A DNA stretch of 64,000 nt from CAVQCA01 sp963763115 (GCA_963763115.1 CAVXNM010000061.1:7801-71800), one strand, 5' to 3'; numbered from the stretch's first letter, positions 53,023-63,285 are shown. The notes: a model not told the origin generated them from the sequence alone. Program-made: numbers and translations.

Positions 53023-54365
53023 CCGATTCGTCCTCAGATTTCCGACCCTACCCAAGAGTCTGACGCAGACGGCTCGTCCTCGGGAATAGTTGCACGCTAC
53101 TAGCGCCCGGTTTCCGCGGTACACCCATGCGGTATTTCCCATCGGAAGGCTTCAGCTCCCACGGATGGTTATATGCTCTCACAACGGGAGTATAGTACCT
53201 TGTTTTGCCCTTAACAAAGGGTGGAAAGAGTGCCTCACGGCGGCGTCGATGTCGTAGTGGGCTGTAGCGTGGGGAAGTATTAATCGAGGAGGACAGGTGT
53301 CGCCCGAGGCGCATGAAAGCGGCTTGAGGGGGTGAGATTGGCCTTGGACGAGGCGATCGGAGCGGCATGTTCGGGCCGAGGCGAGGGCGCTATTGTGACT
53401 CGGACGTTCCGTCGCGCAACCGGAGCCCCGCGACGCAGTCTCCCTGAAAAGTCAAGCACAGGCTACAGCATATAAACCCGCTCATCCGATGGCACCATCA
53501 ACATAGACACCATGCAGAAAGAGTCTGTGGGACGCTACTGCAGAACTTTGTGCCAGTAGCATCTGGAGTCCGTGCACATCAAGTAAATATTCGGATTGAG
53601 TAACGACACAGGCCGTCGGATCGTCGAGACGGCCCTGGTACGGGTCGTCTTTCGGCCGAACCCGGCTGTTTTTGATTAGGGCCTGTTAACACTTGTATGA
53701 TCGCCGCGTTGCTGTGTGTGTCAATGCAGTTCGTGTAACACGTTTACCATGTGACGGCCAGCTTGTCGTCTGCGTCGGAACGCCAGCATGGTACCTGTTC
53801 TCTATTCCATGACGTCGCAGCATACGAACCCGCCTGGCGAGGTGGCGCCGTGGTCGCAGGCAAGCTGGACGCATGGCGGGCCTGCAGGCCGGCAGCAAGC
53901 GGCAGCTACCGGAACAGAAGTCCCTGCACTTCAAATAGTTGCGGAAGTGTTTGCATGTTAATTTTTCAGGTAAATATCACGCCTTCAAGGCCTCGAAATC
54001 AGTACCCTCCTACAGACCTCCGACACCCGTCCGGCTATCATCTCACCCGAACTACGTGCCCGCCGGCAGGATGCCTACAGGTCCACAGCGCCGCCACTGC
54101 TCCTGGTGGGGCTGTGCTTTCTGTATTGGTAGGGTCTGAAGGTCTGGGAACTGGTCGGACATGTAACGCCAAAACCGGGTTGACAGAAGTGTGCCAAAAT
54201 GGGTCATCGTTGCAAATATTTGCTATGCTTATTTGAAACATCTTAAGTAAGAGTGGAGTCTGGTGCCCAACACCATATCGGGCACGGGGTTGTTTTTTCG
54301 ATCACGCTGCGGGACTGGCAGTCAAGCGATAGGTATGGACATGACAGCATAAAGAGGAGAGGCAC
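53023..54365. other. 1.3-kb region without a recognised gene
   Basis: This must hold the promoter of the CusF/TlpA/ABC operon at the left and of the DUF302 gene at the right. Open frames in it are short, lack ribosome-binding sites and resemble nothing known to me. The region may be eroded coding DNA. Confidence 0.4.
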
Positions 54366-54926
54366 ATGAATTCGTCAAATAGGTACGGCCAAACGGTCCG
54401 GGAACTTGGTTGGGGAGTGGGCAAGCTTTGGACTGCTTCGCTGTTGCTGGCGGTCCTGGTGGGAAACTCGGTCGCGATACAGGCGGACGAGAACCCGGCC
54501 GTGTGGAAACAGGAGGTCAAAGGCCGCTATGACGTGGTACTTGAAGACGTAAAATCTGCTCTGGAGGCGAACCAGTTCACTATTGTATCGGAGGACAACC
54601 TGGCAAGGGCGTTGGCCAAAAACCGTAACGTTTTCGGTGATGGCAAATGGAACACGATCGGGTTTCGGGAAGCGACCGCAGTGAACTTCTGCTCTTTGGT
54701 CTTCAACCAGCAGGTGTTCAACCTGAACATGGATTACTCGATCCTGTGTCCGTTCAAAGTAGTCCTGTACTCCATGGATAAGACGCCCGACATGGTGACG
54801 ATCATAACCATCCGCCCAACCTATCTTCTCGCGCATTTCCCGGATGCAGGTGCTGAGCAACTCGCCAATAAGATCGAAAACCGCATCACAGCGGCCCTTA
54901 CGGAGGCCATCCGCAGCGACTACTAA
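54366..54926 (+). CDS. Exported DUF302-family protein
   Basis: 186 residues. A signal peptide (about 1-38: LWTASLLLAVLVGNSVAIQA) is followed by a DUF302 domain: YDVVLEDVKSALEANQFTIV, then VNFCSLVFNQQVFNLNMDYSILCPFKVVLY and TIITIRPTYL. The domain often accompanies sulfur-oxidation and c-type cytochrome genes, and conserved Cys in the VNFCS and LCPF strands are present here. The exact function is unknown. AGAGGAGAGG gives a strong ribosome-binding site before ATG 54366. The stretch behind it (54927-55608) holds no clear gene. Confidence 0.78.
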   Translation: MNSSNRYGQTVRELGWGVGKLWTASLLLAVLVGNSVAIQADENPAVWKQEVKGRYDVVLEDVKSALEANQFTIVSEDNLARALAKNRNVFGDGKWNTIGFREATAVNFCSLVFNQQVFNLNMDYSILCPFKVVLYSMDKTPDMVTIITIRPTYLLAHFPDAGAEQLANKIENRITAALTEAIRSDY

Positions 54927-55608
54927 GGTCCGCAGCCGAACGGGACCTGGCGAGCGCGGTTCGGGGAGAGCGAGTCCTTTCACGAGGTCCACCAGGGCCA
55001 GATTGGAGGTTTGCGGTGGGGGTCGTGGCGTTCTCCTGCGGCATCCCCCGCTACGGGCTGATCAGCCATGGTCGCGGATATTGAACCGGGCCGAGACGGT
55101 ATCCCTTGCGTTTGACAGTACCCTCTATAAGGTGGTCAACCCTGTCGTCGGACAAGGGTTCGACCGCTCACTCAACCGCGGCCGCAGGGTCCAGCCGGGA
55201 CCGCCGCGCGCCGTGCAGGCGCAGGCCGGACAGATTTACCGCGTCCGGTCCGGTTGGGATTACATGCGGTCGTCGTGCACCACGCACCATGACAAAGTGT
55301 TGGGGCCCCTGCCGCGGTATTGCGGCGGCTCTTCATAGCGCTTGCACATCGCGACACACGATCAACCGGAAACTGATTTCATCACTCAACCAGCCAATAC
55401 AACGGAAAGGAAGGGTCACGCCGGAAATCCCATCCGAGAGAAACTATCAGGGAATCCAGATTGAAGCCGGCCCCTGAGCATGGTCAGGAATACCAGGCAG
55501 TCTGGATTTTTGGGTGGTATACCTTGACCGTTGCGAGCGCCATGACTAGCCTGTCTTTATCGAACCGTTGAATTCATCACCCATCTGATTAGCAGGGGGC
55601 CCTATGTT
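54927..55608. other. Spacer between DUF302 and the small cytochrome
   Basis: About 680 bp with no open frame I can support. A GC-rich first half reads openly in several frames without similarity, which may be a decayed gene. The promoter of the cytochrome gene should lie near 55500-55590, where the sequence becomes AT-richer. Confidence 0.35.
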
Positions 55609-56001
55609 ATGTTATACGATAGAAAGATATGGGCTGCGTTCGCGATGTGCACGGCTATCGGCTCCGGATGTGCGGACCGGCAGCAGGAACCACAGGGCGA
55701 AATCAGCTTCAAGGCAGACGTGCAGCCGCTCCTGAAGCGCAATTGCGTTATCTGCCATCGGCCCGGTGGAGAAGGATATGCGACCAGCGGTCTCAGTCTT
55801 GAGAGCTACGCCAGCCTGATGAAGGGCATAAAACGTGGTCCGGTGATCGTACCCGGCTCGAGTGCCTCCAGCATACTGGTGCGGTCGGTGGATCGCGACG
55901 CCAATCCACCCGTGGTCATGCCGCACCGCAACCCACCACTGCCAAAAAAAGACATAAAGATACTCAAGGATTGGGTCAACCAGGGTGCTCTAGACAACTG
56001 A
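55609..56001 (+). CDS. Small c-type cytochrome lipoprotein
   Basis: A 130-residue exported protein. The signal FAMCTAIGSGCADRQQ ends in a lipobox (IGSGC). A single haem site CVICH lies in KRNCVICHRPGG, and the region SGLSLESYASLMKGIKRGPVIVPGSS with PKKDIKILKDWVNQGA at the end follows the planctomycete-type/cytochrome-C-like fold in which a distal Met is usual; VMPHR offers one. It is probably a low-potential periplasmic electron carrier. The next gene on the other strand encodes a propeller protein that also ends with a haem motif, and a hairpin (56351-56378) separates them. There is a GGGGG about 12 bases before the ATG. Confidence 0.75.
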   Translation: MLYDRKIWAAFAMCTAIGSGCADRQQEPQGEISFKADVQPLLKRNCVICHRPGGEGYATSGLSLESYASLMKGIKRGPVIVPGSSASSILVRSVDRDANPPVVMPHRNPPLPKKDIKILKDWVNQGALDN

Positions 56002-56350
56002 CTGCGAGCTTTCCTGGCACTCAACTACGCAGAAACGCTGTGCGATCGGGTACGAAATGCATCTCACAGGGAGACTCTTCGGCTATCCGATGCATGAATC
56101 CACGCACGCGGGATCCTCGAGGTGTCTGCGCACCTGGAACGCGCACCGGTCATACGACAGGCGAATCACAGGCCGGCAAAGGAGCACTACACGGCGCGCC
56201 GGGTGCAGACTGAACCGTCTTCCTGCCTGACGGATGACCAGCAACCGCCATTGCGTTGATCAATATCGACCGGCACCCTGGAAGCTCACCGATTACGGGC
56301 GAAGCTCTTGCCCTCGAGGCAACATTGAAGCTCATTAAATAAAAATCAGC

Positions 56351-56378
56351 ATAGGTCGGCAACGGGTTGCCGACCTAT
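56351..56378. terminator. Perfect 12-bp-stem hairpin, probable bidirectional terminator
   Basis: ATAGGTCGGCAA (56351-56362) and TTGCCGACCTAT (56367-56378) pair perfectly across a CGGG loop. T residues follow on the plus strand, and an A-rich left flank supplies T residues for the minus strand. It separates the cytochrome (+) from the propeller (-) gene. The rest of 56002-56533 holds no recognised gene. Confidence 0.75.
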
Positions 56379-56533
56379 TTGTGTCGCCGCCTGCCTCGTG
56401 TGGCGAGGACAGCAGGGCAACTTCGAACGCCCGCCTGACTCCCGCGCCTCGTACTCCGCCAACTGCTATTGATCGACTCGGTGAGGCGAGAAGCAGCCGG
56501 CTGCCAGGCACGAGTACGCAGAACTCGCCCCAC

Positions 56534-57727
56534 TTACTGGGGCGCTACTTTGCCGTCAAGGCCACACAGTACGGCATTGTAATATTCCTTCTCTTCCTCC
56601 ATGTGGCAAGAGTTGCATACGGACACCGAATTGCCAATGGCCTCTGAATTCTCGAGGTCATAAAGCTGGATTTGACCGTCCATCTTGCCTTCATCCGGGC
56701 TACCCTCTTTGTAGGGCAGGACCCGAACGGTCAGGATCGCATACTTGCCGTCGGTGGTGGACAGCGCATCGTGGTTCTGACCCGCGATGTCGACATCGCC
56801 ATCCGCGCCATTGAGCGGTTTCAGGGTCTTGGAATCGACCACCCAGAAGCGATCGGCCCCCGAGAGCAGGATCTTCGACCCGTCGGGCGTCCAGCTCGAA
56901 CGGAATGTAATGCTGGCGCCGAAAGGACCGGTGCCGTCACCGAACAGATACCCCTCGGCGAGCTTGACAACTTTGCCTTTTTCCAGTTCCCTGGCATCCA
57001 GCATGTACAGGCGGTGTTCGCCGGTAATGTTGCCGAAAGGCGTGTCGGTGACGTTGACGACGGCCAGGAACTTGCTGCCGTCGGGACTGGTACTGCCGTG
57101 GAGAAACTTGTAGTTCGCATCCGGCAGGATGCTGTCGAGGAACACATTCTTGTACTTATGCATGTCCGCCTTGTCGACGACCGTGACGTACGCTTCGTGC
57201 GTCATCGTCATTGGCATGAAGTGTGCAGGCGTCAGACCAGAGGCGCAGTAGTACGGCATCGCATCGGGCTTGACCCCTGGCTTCGTAGCGCGAGGATCGA
57301 CGGGTATCGCGATATCGGATATTTTCTTGCGTGTGGTGAGATCGATCACGCCGTAGTGAACCTTGTCGTGAGCGTCCGTGTTATACGTGGACCAGTACAG
57401 CTGGTTCCCGTCCAGTCTGACGTCGTGGAGCTTGTACTGCGACGTGCCGTCCTTGAACTTGCGCTTCGACACCGACAATTTCGCCTGCTCAATGGGCAGC
57501 GATTTTATCTGGATTGGATCCTCCTGGTTCGAAGGATCGATGGTAAGTTCGACCTGAGCAACATGACCCCCGTGACCGGCAACGTAGATCGTGCCCGCAT
57601 AGGTCTTCGGTTGCTCAGCTGCAACCACGCCACTTACGCTCGCGCCTGCCCATGCGGCTGCCAGCGCCGCGCAAAGGCAGATCCGCAGGACATGACCACC
57701 TAAAGTCGTTGTTTCCGAATATTTCAT
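56534..57727 (-). CDS. Exported beta-propeller protein ending in a c-type haem motif
   Basis: 397 residues with a signal peptide (to about residue 36, VSGVVAAEQ). A YncE-like propeller follows: TIYVAGHGGHVAQVELTIDP, LYWSTYN, HGSTSPDGSKFLAVVNVTD and SWTPDGSKILLSGADRFWVVD mark successive blades. At the C-terminus comes a single haem-c site CNSCH at about residue 371 (SVSVCNSCHMEEEKEYY). The combination of a metal- or quinone-interaction propeller and one haem suggests a periplasmic dehydrogenase or electron-relay subunit. It follows the YeeE/YedE gene and a rhodanese in a minus-strand operon, so it is likely tied to inorganic sulfur oxidation. I know no characterised match. Confidence 0.7.
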   Translation of the reverse strand: MKYSETTTLGGHVLRICLCAALAAAWAGASVSGVVAAEQPKTYAGTIYVAGHGGHVAQVELTIDPSNQEDPIQIKSLPIEQAKLSVSKRKFKDGTSQYKLHDVRLDGNQLYWSTYNTDAHDKVHYGVIDLTTRKKISDIAIPVDPRATKPGVKPDAMPYYCASGLTPAHFMPMTMTHEAYVTVVDKADMHKYKNVFLDSILPDANYKFLHGSTSPDGSKFLAVVNVTDTPFGNITGEHRLYMLDARELEKGKVVKLAEGYLFGDGTGPFGASITFRSSWTPDGSKILLSGADRFWVVDSKTLKPLNGADGDVDIAGQNHDALSTTDGKYAILTVRVLPYKEGSPDEGKMDGQIQLYDLENSEAIGNSVSVCNSCHMEEEKEYYNAVLCGLDGKVAPQ

Positions 57728-57871
57728 AAGTGTTTACCTCTACTCGTGTCCACCCCCTCCCCCTATCCCTCGGCCTGCCACTCCCTGCCGGCTGCCGATA
57801 AAACAAAAGCCTGTCTCCGAGTTTGTAGCAGCCGGGCCCCCTCGGAATAGGCCCCCGGCTTGACCTTGCAT

Positions 57872-59287
57872 TCAATCCCTAGCCGGGCTCATCGCGACCG
57901 CCTCCCTGGCTGCAACCGCCTCACTGGCCACGTAGATAAGCTCATCGGTGTTCTTGCGCAGGTCCTCGGCCAGACTCACCCCCAGGAAGCGTCGGCCGTA
58001 TTCAAATGAGAACATCAGGATTCCGATCAGGAAGAGGCTGTAGCCGATAGCCCATTGCACTTCGGTGCCACCCAGCGTATAGGCGCCCCACTCCGGAATG
58101 GTGATGTAGTCGGTCAGGCCCTGGCCGAACATCACTGCGTCGATCTGCTCCTTGAACAGGGTATAGGGTATGTAGCCAATGAAAAAGCCGGGCAAGGCTG
58201 CCAGCGCGGTGGCATAACCCAGCCCAAGACGCGCATAGGTGCGCACCTCACAGCCGATCATGAAGACGGCTCCCATGGCCAGGAAGGGTCCCCCCACGAT
58301 ATGTCCCCAGTACAGCCCCATTTCGCCCGCCGCATTCGGAATGCTGCCCACACCCAGAAGCCAGGAGCCCAGTATGAATAGATTGAACATCACGATGGCG
58401 ACCATGAAACCCTGCAGCGGCAGCATGGCCCGGAACATCGCGTAGGTGCCCATCGGCACTCCGCCCTTGCGATAGAAGCTGGCCTTGGTGAAGGCCGATT
58501 CAGGCGCCATGACCGAGCACTCGGTGCCGAAACCGCACTTGGCGATTCCAAAACCGATAAGTATTCCCGAAATCGCCATCCACAACACCTCTGTCCAGCC
58601 TGTATCGATCACGTTGCCGGCAATACTGTCGGTGAACAACGCGAAATACAGCGGCATGAGCAGAAAGGTCAACAGGAACAGGTTCAGAATGATTCGAAGC
58701 GGATCGCGCATGGGCCTGTAATTCGGGTTGTAGCCCGGTTGTGGCTGCTGCGGATCCTTGCAATACTTGCAGGCCATCTTCCAGGTCTCCTGATGTCGGA
58801 AATAGCCGCCCAGACCGAACCAGAGAGACAGCTTGAAGGCGAGGAAAGCAAACGGGATGCCCGTCAGGAGCACTACCCAGGAGGCGATGCTCATGGACGG
58901 AATCCCGCCTATGAAATGGTGCGTGGTGCACCCGGCCGCCAGACGCGTCCCAAACGAGAACAGTATCCCGCCCACAAAAGACAGCGTCAGCATGCGCCAG
59001 TTGTAACGTACCCAGGAACGGGACTCGCCCTCGCATATCGCCACCAGGCGCGCACCCAGCACCGCCCCGATAATCACCCAGTGAATGCCCGGCTCGTAAA
59101 CGCGTCCAACCCAGTCGAGTCCGAGGATGTGCTGTTCACTCACCGCGTACATCTGGGCGAGCCCGGTTGTCACGACGATGAACATGTCGTAGTGATGATA
59201 GAATATGATTTCCGCCAGGCCGACGAACGCTCCGCCCAGCCAGAAGGGCCACTGGTTAGTGGCGAGGTTCTTGATCAATGTTACCAT
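57872..59287 (-). CDS. YeeE/YedE-family sulfur-compound transporter
   Basis: A polytopic inner-membrane protein of 471 residues with about nine or ten hydrophobic segments. The two conserved Cys regions of the family are visible: RLAAGCTTHHFIGG, and CGFGTECSVMAPES in the second half. A third cysteine follows in GCEVRTYARLG. Characterised members import thiosulfate or move persulfide sulfur across the membrane. Length and the two-half layout are those of the large, fused form. Upstream on the same strand is a two-domain rhodanese (64 bp gap), downstream the haem propeller (144 bp), a coherent sulfur-handling operon. Confidence 0.87.
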   Translation of the reverse strand: MVTLIKNLATNQWPFWLGGAFVGLAEIIFYHHYDMFIVVTTGLAQMYAVSEQHILGLDWVGRVYEPGIHWVIIGAVLGARLVAICEGESRSWVRYNWRMLTLSFVGGILFSFGTRLAAGCTTHHFIGGIPSMSIASWVVLLTGIPFAFLAFKLSLWFGLGGYFRHQETWKMACKYCKDPQQPQPGYNPNYRPMRDPLRIILNLFLLTFLLMPLYFALFTDSIAGNVIDTGWTEVLWMAISGILIGFGIAKCGFGTECSVMAPESAFTKASFYRKGGVPMGTYAMFRAMLPLQGFMVAIVMFNLFILGSWLLGVGSIPNAAGEMGLYWGHIVGGPFLAMGAVFMIGCEVRTYARLGLGYATALAALPGFFIGYIPYTLFKEQIDAVMFGQGLTDYITIPEWGAYTLGGTEVQWAIGYSLFLIGILMFSFEYGRRFLGVSLAEDLRKNTDELIYVASEAVAAREAVAMSPARD

Positions 59288-59350
59288 TATGCTCCTCCCT
59301 TTTGTCCGGGAGACGGTACCACCGGTACCGCTCCCGCGATGTTTTCAGCC

Positions 59351-60379
59351 TCACTCCCGTTTCATGGCCGCGACCGGTCGCGCGGGATCGCTACTCCACT
59401 CGTTCATCGAGCCATCGTAGAGGCGCGTTTGCTCATTGCCAAGGAGCTCATGGAAGACAAACCACGCGACGCTCGCTTGCCCACCGGTCTCGCAATAAAC
59501 GATTGTCGGTTGCTCGGTGCTGACGTCGAGTGCTTTAGCCGTCTTTTGAATCTCTGCGCTCGGGTAGAATGTGGCCGCCGGACCCATGCTGTTGGCGAAC
59601 AGGCCCAATGGGTAATTCTTAGCCCCGGGGATGTGTCCCCGGGCCCGGGGCTTGACAAACAGCGGGTGGTACGTCAGCCCGAGGTAGACCTCCGGTGAGC
59701 GCACATCCAGTACCTGCACACCGTCGCCATTGACGGCGTCGAGCACCACATCCGTGGTCGCAAGTATTGACTCCCGGGGCTTGCCGACTTTGAAATTGCC
59801 CTTGCTCGCCCGGGACCTGCTGTAATCGAGGTGGCGCTTTTCGTTCGCCCACTGAGCCGTACCGCCATCGAGCAGGGCCACGTTGTCGAACCCGAAATAC
59901 TTCAGCGTAAAATACAGCCGTGCAGCCATGGCATCTTGCTCGGGTATCTCCCCCTTGGTGGTGATGACCACGGCACTGTCTGTATTGACCCCGGAGTGCT
60001 GCATCAGGCGTTCGAATGTCGATTCGCTTGGCAGCATACCCTCGAGTTTCACGTCTCCAACCACGCGCGCGGCACGCGCCCGTTGCCAGGGAACCAGCAC
60101 GGCACCGGGTATATGGCCGGAGACCGAGGAATCGCCCGCCGAGGCCCGTGCGCCACAGGCCTGCATTCCGCCCATCTTGGATCTCTGCTTCTTGTGGAAG
60201 CTGTCCGTATCCGCACGTACGTCCAGAATGACGACCTCATCCTGGTGGTCGGCCAGCCAGTTGGTGTCTACCACCGGCCCCGGAAGCTGTATTGCGTGGG
60301 CCGGCGCCATAAACAGGGAGGTCACCAGCAATGCGAATAGGGACAATCTTGAGTGAAAAGCTTGAAGGGTACTTATCAC
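59351..60379 (-). CDS. Periplasmic two-domain rhodanese (thiosulfate sulfurtransferase)
   Basis: The product has 342 residues. GTG 60379 is the start because GGAGGTGGAG lies just upstream; it yields a clean signal peptide (SRLSLFALLVTSLFMAPAHA). Two rhodanese domains follow: an inactive N-terminal one (VVDTNWLADHQDEVVILDVRA) and a catalytic C-terminal one (VQVLDVRSPEVYLG) with active-site Cys in TIVYCETGGQAS. It should transfer sulfane sulfur from thiosulfate or persulfide in the periplasm. It is first in the operon with the YeeE/YedE transporter and the haem propeller. An N-terminal stretch upstream of the GTG is open but not needed. Confidence 0.85.
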   Translation of the reverse strand: MISTLQAFHSRLSLFALLVTSLFMAPAHAIQLPGPVVDTNWLADHQDEVVILDVRADTDSFHKKQRSKMGGMQACGARASAGDSSVSGHIPGAVLVPWQRARAARVVGDVKLEGMLPSESTFERLMQHSGVNTDSAVVITTKGEIPEQDAMAARLYFTLKYFGFDNVALLDGGTAQWANEKRHLDYSRSRASKGNFKVGKPRESILATTDVVLDAVNGDGVQVLDVRSPEVYLGLTYHPLFVKPRARGHIPGAKNYPLGLFANSMGPAATFYPSAEIQKTAKALDVSTEQPTIVYCETGGQASVAWFVFHELLGNEQTRLYDGSMNEWSSDPARPVAAMKRE

Positions 60380-60929
60380 GTTCTCCACCTCCGTAGTCTG
60401 TATAGCTTGCAAAAATGGTAGGCTGAACTGCGCATAACCAAGCCAATTCTGCGCGTAACTCTTGCACGGGCGTACAACGGACACTGCGTTCGCAGAGGAC
60501 GGATAAAGGGCAGATAGACCCATCGATCAGGACGCTTGCCCCCAACCTGGATGTTCTTAATATTATCGTGCTTACAATCTTGCAGGCGATGCCCGCCATC
60601 ACCTGCTTCCCGAAGCTCTCACCAGCTGCATTCAGCTGCATTCGGAATAAGACGGACCGTCCTGGCCTCTGTGCGGCCCTGCCTCCCTTGGACTGCTGAC
60701 CTGTGAGGCTAGGTTCTCGTAAGATTTCTCTATCTTCGCTGGCGAATCATTAGGAAATTATTATTGATGTATAGACCACTCAGCGCAATGCTGCAAGTTT
60801 TCCATGTGATCCCGCTAACGAAGCCGAATGCCCGGCGCGTATTCATATGGCCTGTATGTTTTTAGCAACAGCCGTTTATTCCGAATCAGGCGTGGAATAG
60901 TACCTGCAATTCGATGTGTCGCCCTTGCC
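60380..60929. other. Region between the rhodanese and the pentahaem cytochrome
   Basis: About 550 bp containing the promoter of the sulfur operon (minus strand). No gene or notable repeat is recognised. The two genes that border it read in the same direction, so it also holds the end of the cytochrome transcript. Confidence 0.4.
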
Positions 60930-62123
60930 TCATCGATGCCTGGAACAGGCGGCAAACGTGGGTGGCCGCCTCGCACAGGGAGCTTCAACTCCACGCCACG
61001 GCCCACACTCCACACAGTACAGCACGTAGCTGCTGCGGCCGCTCTCTGCTCTTGCGTTCTCCAACAGGCTCCTTTCGGACGGCGTCAGCTGGTCGGCGAG
61101 TAATTCCAGAAGGGCGGGATAGATGCGTTCGTGGTAGTCCGCATCGGGATCCACGATGATGCTGATGATCATGGCTTGATCGGTTGCCAAGGTGTGTGCC
61201 AGTTCCACCGCCTGGTCTGGAAGCAACCGCGTGTCCGAAAGCTCCCTCCATCCGGAGTCGATATCCCAGGACATCCGACGTTGGATAGCGTATTCACGCA
61301 CAGGCACCGCATCCCGCGCGGGATCATACAGGAGGACTCGGATCCGCGGAGTAATATAAGTGGGCAAGGCATGGCCCGCACCGGCATTCCAGAGGCGCAA
61401 CCGGACGCCCGCGGCAATCCGGTCGGCCGCCAGTTCCAGGCCCGTTCGCGTCATATCGGGGTCATGGATACCCGCAAAGGCATGACGACCATCCTTGATG
61501 TGACAGGACTGGCAGGACTGGCCTTCTTTAACGTAACGGGACGCGAGCCACTCCGCATAGGTGTTCTCGAGCGGCTTTCCGTTCACGCTGAGCCCCTCCT
61601 CGCCGAACTGATGACAGGGTGCGCAGAACGCCGACTCACGAAACAGCGCCAGTTTTTGTACCGGGCCATGGGGTGTCGGGGCCACAGCGCGTGGCCCGTA
61701 TCGTTGATGCTCGCGAACGTGGCACGAGGCGCAGTCTACACCCCCAAGGTCGTAAGGTACGGATAACTCGACATTCTCCCAGGCCTCCTGCTGCTCGCTA
61801 CGCGGCGCATGGCACCGCAGGCAGTGCCGCCTCTCCTCGTAATCCAGAGCGCCCAGCTGACCCAGAAACCCGGCCGAAGTCGCCCGACAGTGGCGGGAAC
61901 CCCGCCACGCCTCATATGGGGCGGGGTGGCATTGAGCGCAGGCACTCGCCGACAGGTCCCCGGCGGTTGCAAGGTGATCCGCCGGGACGTCGCCCTGGAA
62001 CGGAATCGGCAGGCGCCAGTAGTCATTCACCGGCGGGCGATCCGAGCGGTATTCAGCTCCTGACGGTCCACTCAGCCCGAGGATCAGGATCAGGACCAAG
62101 GCCATGGCTATGGTATGCAGCAT
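60930..62123 (-). CDS. Pentahaem c-type cytochrome
   Basis: A 397-residue exported protein with a signal peptide (to about residue 22) and five CxxCH haem sites: CAQCH (62-66), CLRCH (101-105), CASCH (131-135), CAPCH (167-171) and CQSCH (204-208). The order and spacing resemble the cytochrome c-554/NrfA-related multihaem core. The following 190 residues are haem-free and look like a beta domain (RLRLWNAGAGHALPTYITPRIRV). The last 30 residues (from VLYCVECG) are atypical and may be a frameshifted or extended end. It is probably an electron-transfer partner for sulfur or nitrogen chemistry in the periplasm. The substrate, if any, is unknown. Confidence 0.78.
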   Translation of the reverse strand: MLHTIAMALVLILILGLSGPSGAEYRSDRPPVNDYWRLPIPFQGDVPADHLATAGDLSASACAQCHPAPYEAWRGSRHCRATSAGFLGQLGALDYEERRHCLRCHAPRSEQQEAWENVELSVPYDLGGVDCASCHVREHQRYGPRAVAPTPHGPVQKLALFRESAFCAPCHQFGEEGLSVNGKPLENTYAEWLASRYVKEGQSCQSCHIKDGRHAFAGIHDPDMTRTGLELAADRIAAGVRLRLWNAGAGHALPTYITPRIRVLLYDPARDAVPVREYAIQRRMSWDIDSGWRELSDTRLLPDQAVELAHTLATDQAMIISIIVDPDADYHERIYPALLELLADQLTPSERSLLENARAESGRSSYVLYCVECGPWRGVEAPCARRPPTFAACSRHR

Positions 62124-62290
62124 GTTTCACAATACTCTGGGATGATGCCCTCGTAGGGTTGAGCTGGCGCGGTAACCCATTAGGACGACCCTTGTCTGTA
62201 TCCGGGGTTTTCCCCTTCGTGCCTGGCTAGAGTAATCCGTGATCCCGTTTCCAACTCCCTCCACCTCGCACGCAGCATGCGGATTTGGAG

Positions 62291-62370
62291 AGTAGCGGCG
62301 GGAATCCCCGTAGTGGGTACGTCCCACCGCCCTCGTAGAACCGAACAGGGTGCATTACACCATTCGGCTC
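62291..62370 (-). ncRNA. Group II intron 3' domains (V and VI) of the first intron
   Basis: On the minus strand, GAGCCGAAT...TTCGGTTCTAC (62335-62370) forms the short catalytic domain V hairpin typical of bacterial group II introns, followed by a GC-rich hairpin that should be domain VI (about 62291-62330). It lies on the same strand and downstream of the reverse transcriptase remnant, as expected. Confidence 0.6.
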
Positions 62371-62439
62371 CCAGCCTGAGTCTTCCACGACGGTACGGGA
62401 TACAGAGTGTGGCAGATACGCAATGGTGGCAACCAACGA

Positions 62440-63189
62440 CTATGCAGCGACGTCCGAAAACGGACCCAAGTCGTTGACTACGGCGGTTCAGCCATTTGTA
62501 TATCAGACGACTGGCGAAGTAAGCATAGGCCGCCAGTTGCCGGTAATTACCGCTGACACCATAGTACTGGATATGACCCCGCATATGCTGCTGAAAATAG
62601 CACAGCATCGCCGTGCCACCGCGCACCCGCAATGCTCTCAGGCGCTCGTTGAGCTCCTGAAGCTTGCGCTTAAACCGCTTGCGTTCCGTTCGCCGGCCAA
62701 CGACAAAATAACCTCGATGACTGCGATGCACATAATGCGTGAAGCCGAGGAAGTCGAACGTCTGTGGACGACGCAGACCATCGCGCTTGCAGTTCCATGG
62801 CGCGGCACTACCAAACCGGACGAGCCCGGTCTTGAAGGCTCTACTTCCAGCGCAAAATCAGCCAGACGTTCTCTGAGTTCAACAAGAAATCGCCGGGCGT
62901 CCTCTTCGGATTGAAAGCAGGCGATGAAGTCATCACAGTACCTGATGAGAAACGCTTTGCCGCGACAGCGTAGAGCAAACCGCTTCTCAAACCATATATC
63001 CAGCACATAGTGCAGGTAGATATTGGCCAGCACGGGTGAGGCCAGTCCACCTTGCGGCGTACCCTCCTCACTCGTCCGTACCGCTCCGTCTTCCATCACC
63101 CCCGCCTTGAGAAAACGATGAATGATCCGCAACAAGCAGGGATCTGCTATGCGATGCTCAAGAAACCGAACCAAATGTTCATGACAAAC
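62440..63189 (-). pseudogene. Group II intron reverse transcriptase/maturase, frameshifted, interrupted by a second intron
   Basis: Reading leftwards from 63189: VCHEHLVRFLEHRIAD, RTSEEGTPQGGLASPVLANI and the active-site box RYCDDFIAC, then a frameshift near 62845, then TFDFLGFTHYVHRSHRGYFV and the maturase helices up to RLIYKWLNRRSQR. These are the RT fingers/palm and X-domain of a group II intron protein. The frame begins abruptly inside the RT domain (usually ...FDN.. HEWL) exactly where a second intron's 3' end abuts, so the gene is split by that intron. The frameshift independently inactivates it. Confidence 0.75.
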
Positions 63190-63264
63190 ATGAATCTGGT
63201 AGGAGGTAGCCTGTAGGCTACCCCCTCCCTCCAGAACGGTACGTACCGGCCAGGTATACCGCTC
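63190..63264 (-). ncRNA. 3' end (domains V-VI) of a second group II intron
   Basis: On the minus strand, GAGCGGTATACCTGG...GTACCGTTCT (63231-63264) is a domain V hairpin, and GGTAGCC/GGCTACC (about 63201-63220) a short domain VI stem. The intron ends near 63190. Its host sequence to the left is the reverse transcriptase gene of another group II intron. Confidence 0.6.
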
Positions 63265-63285
63265 TACGATCAGTAACCGGACCCA

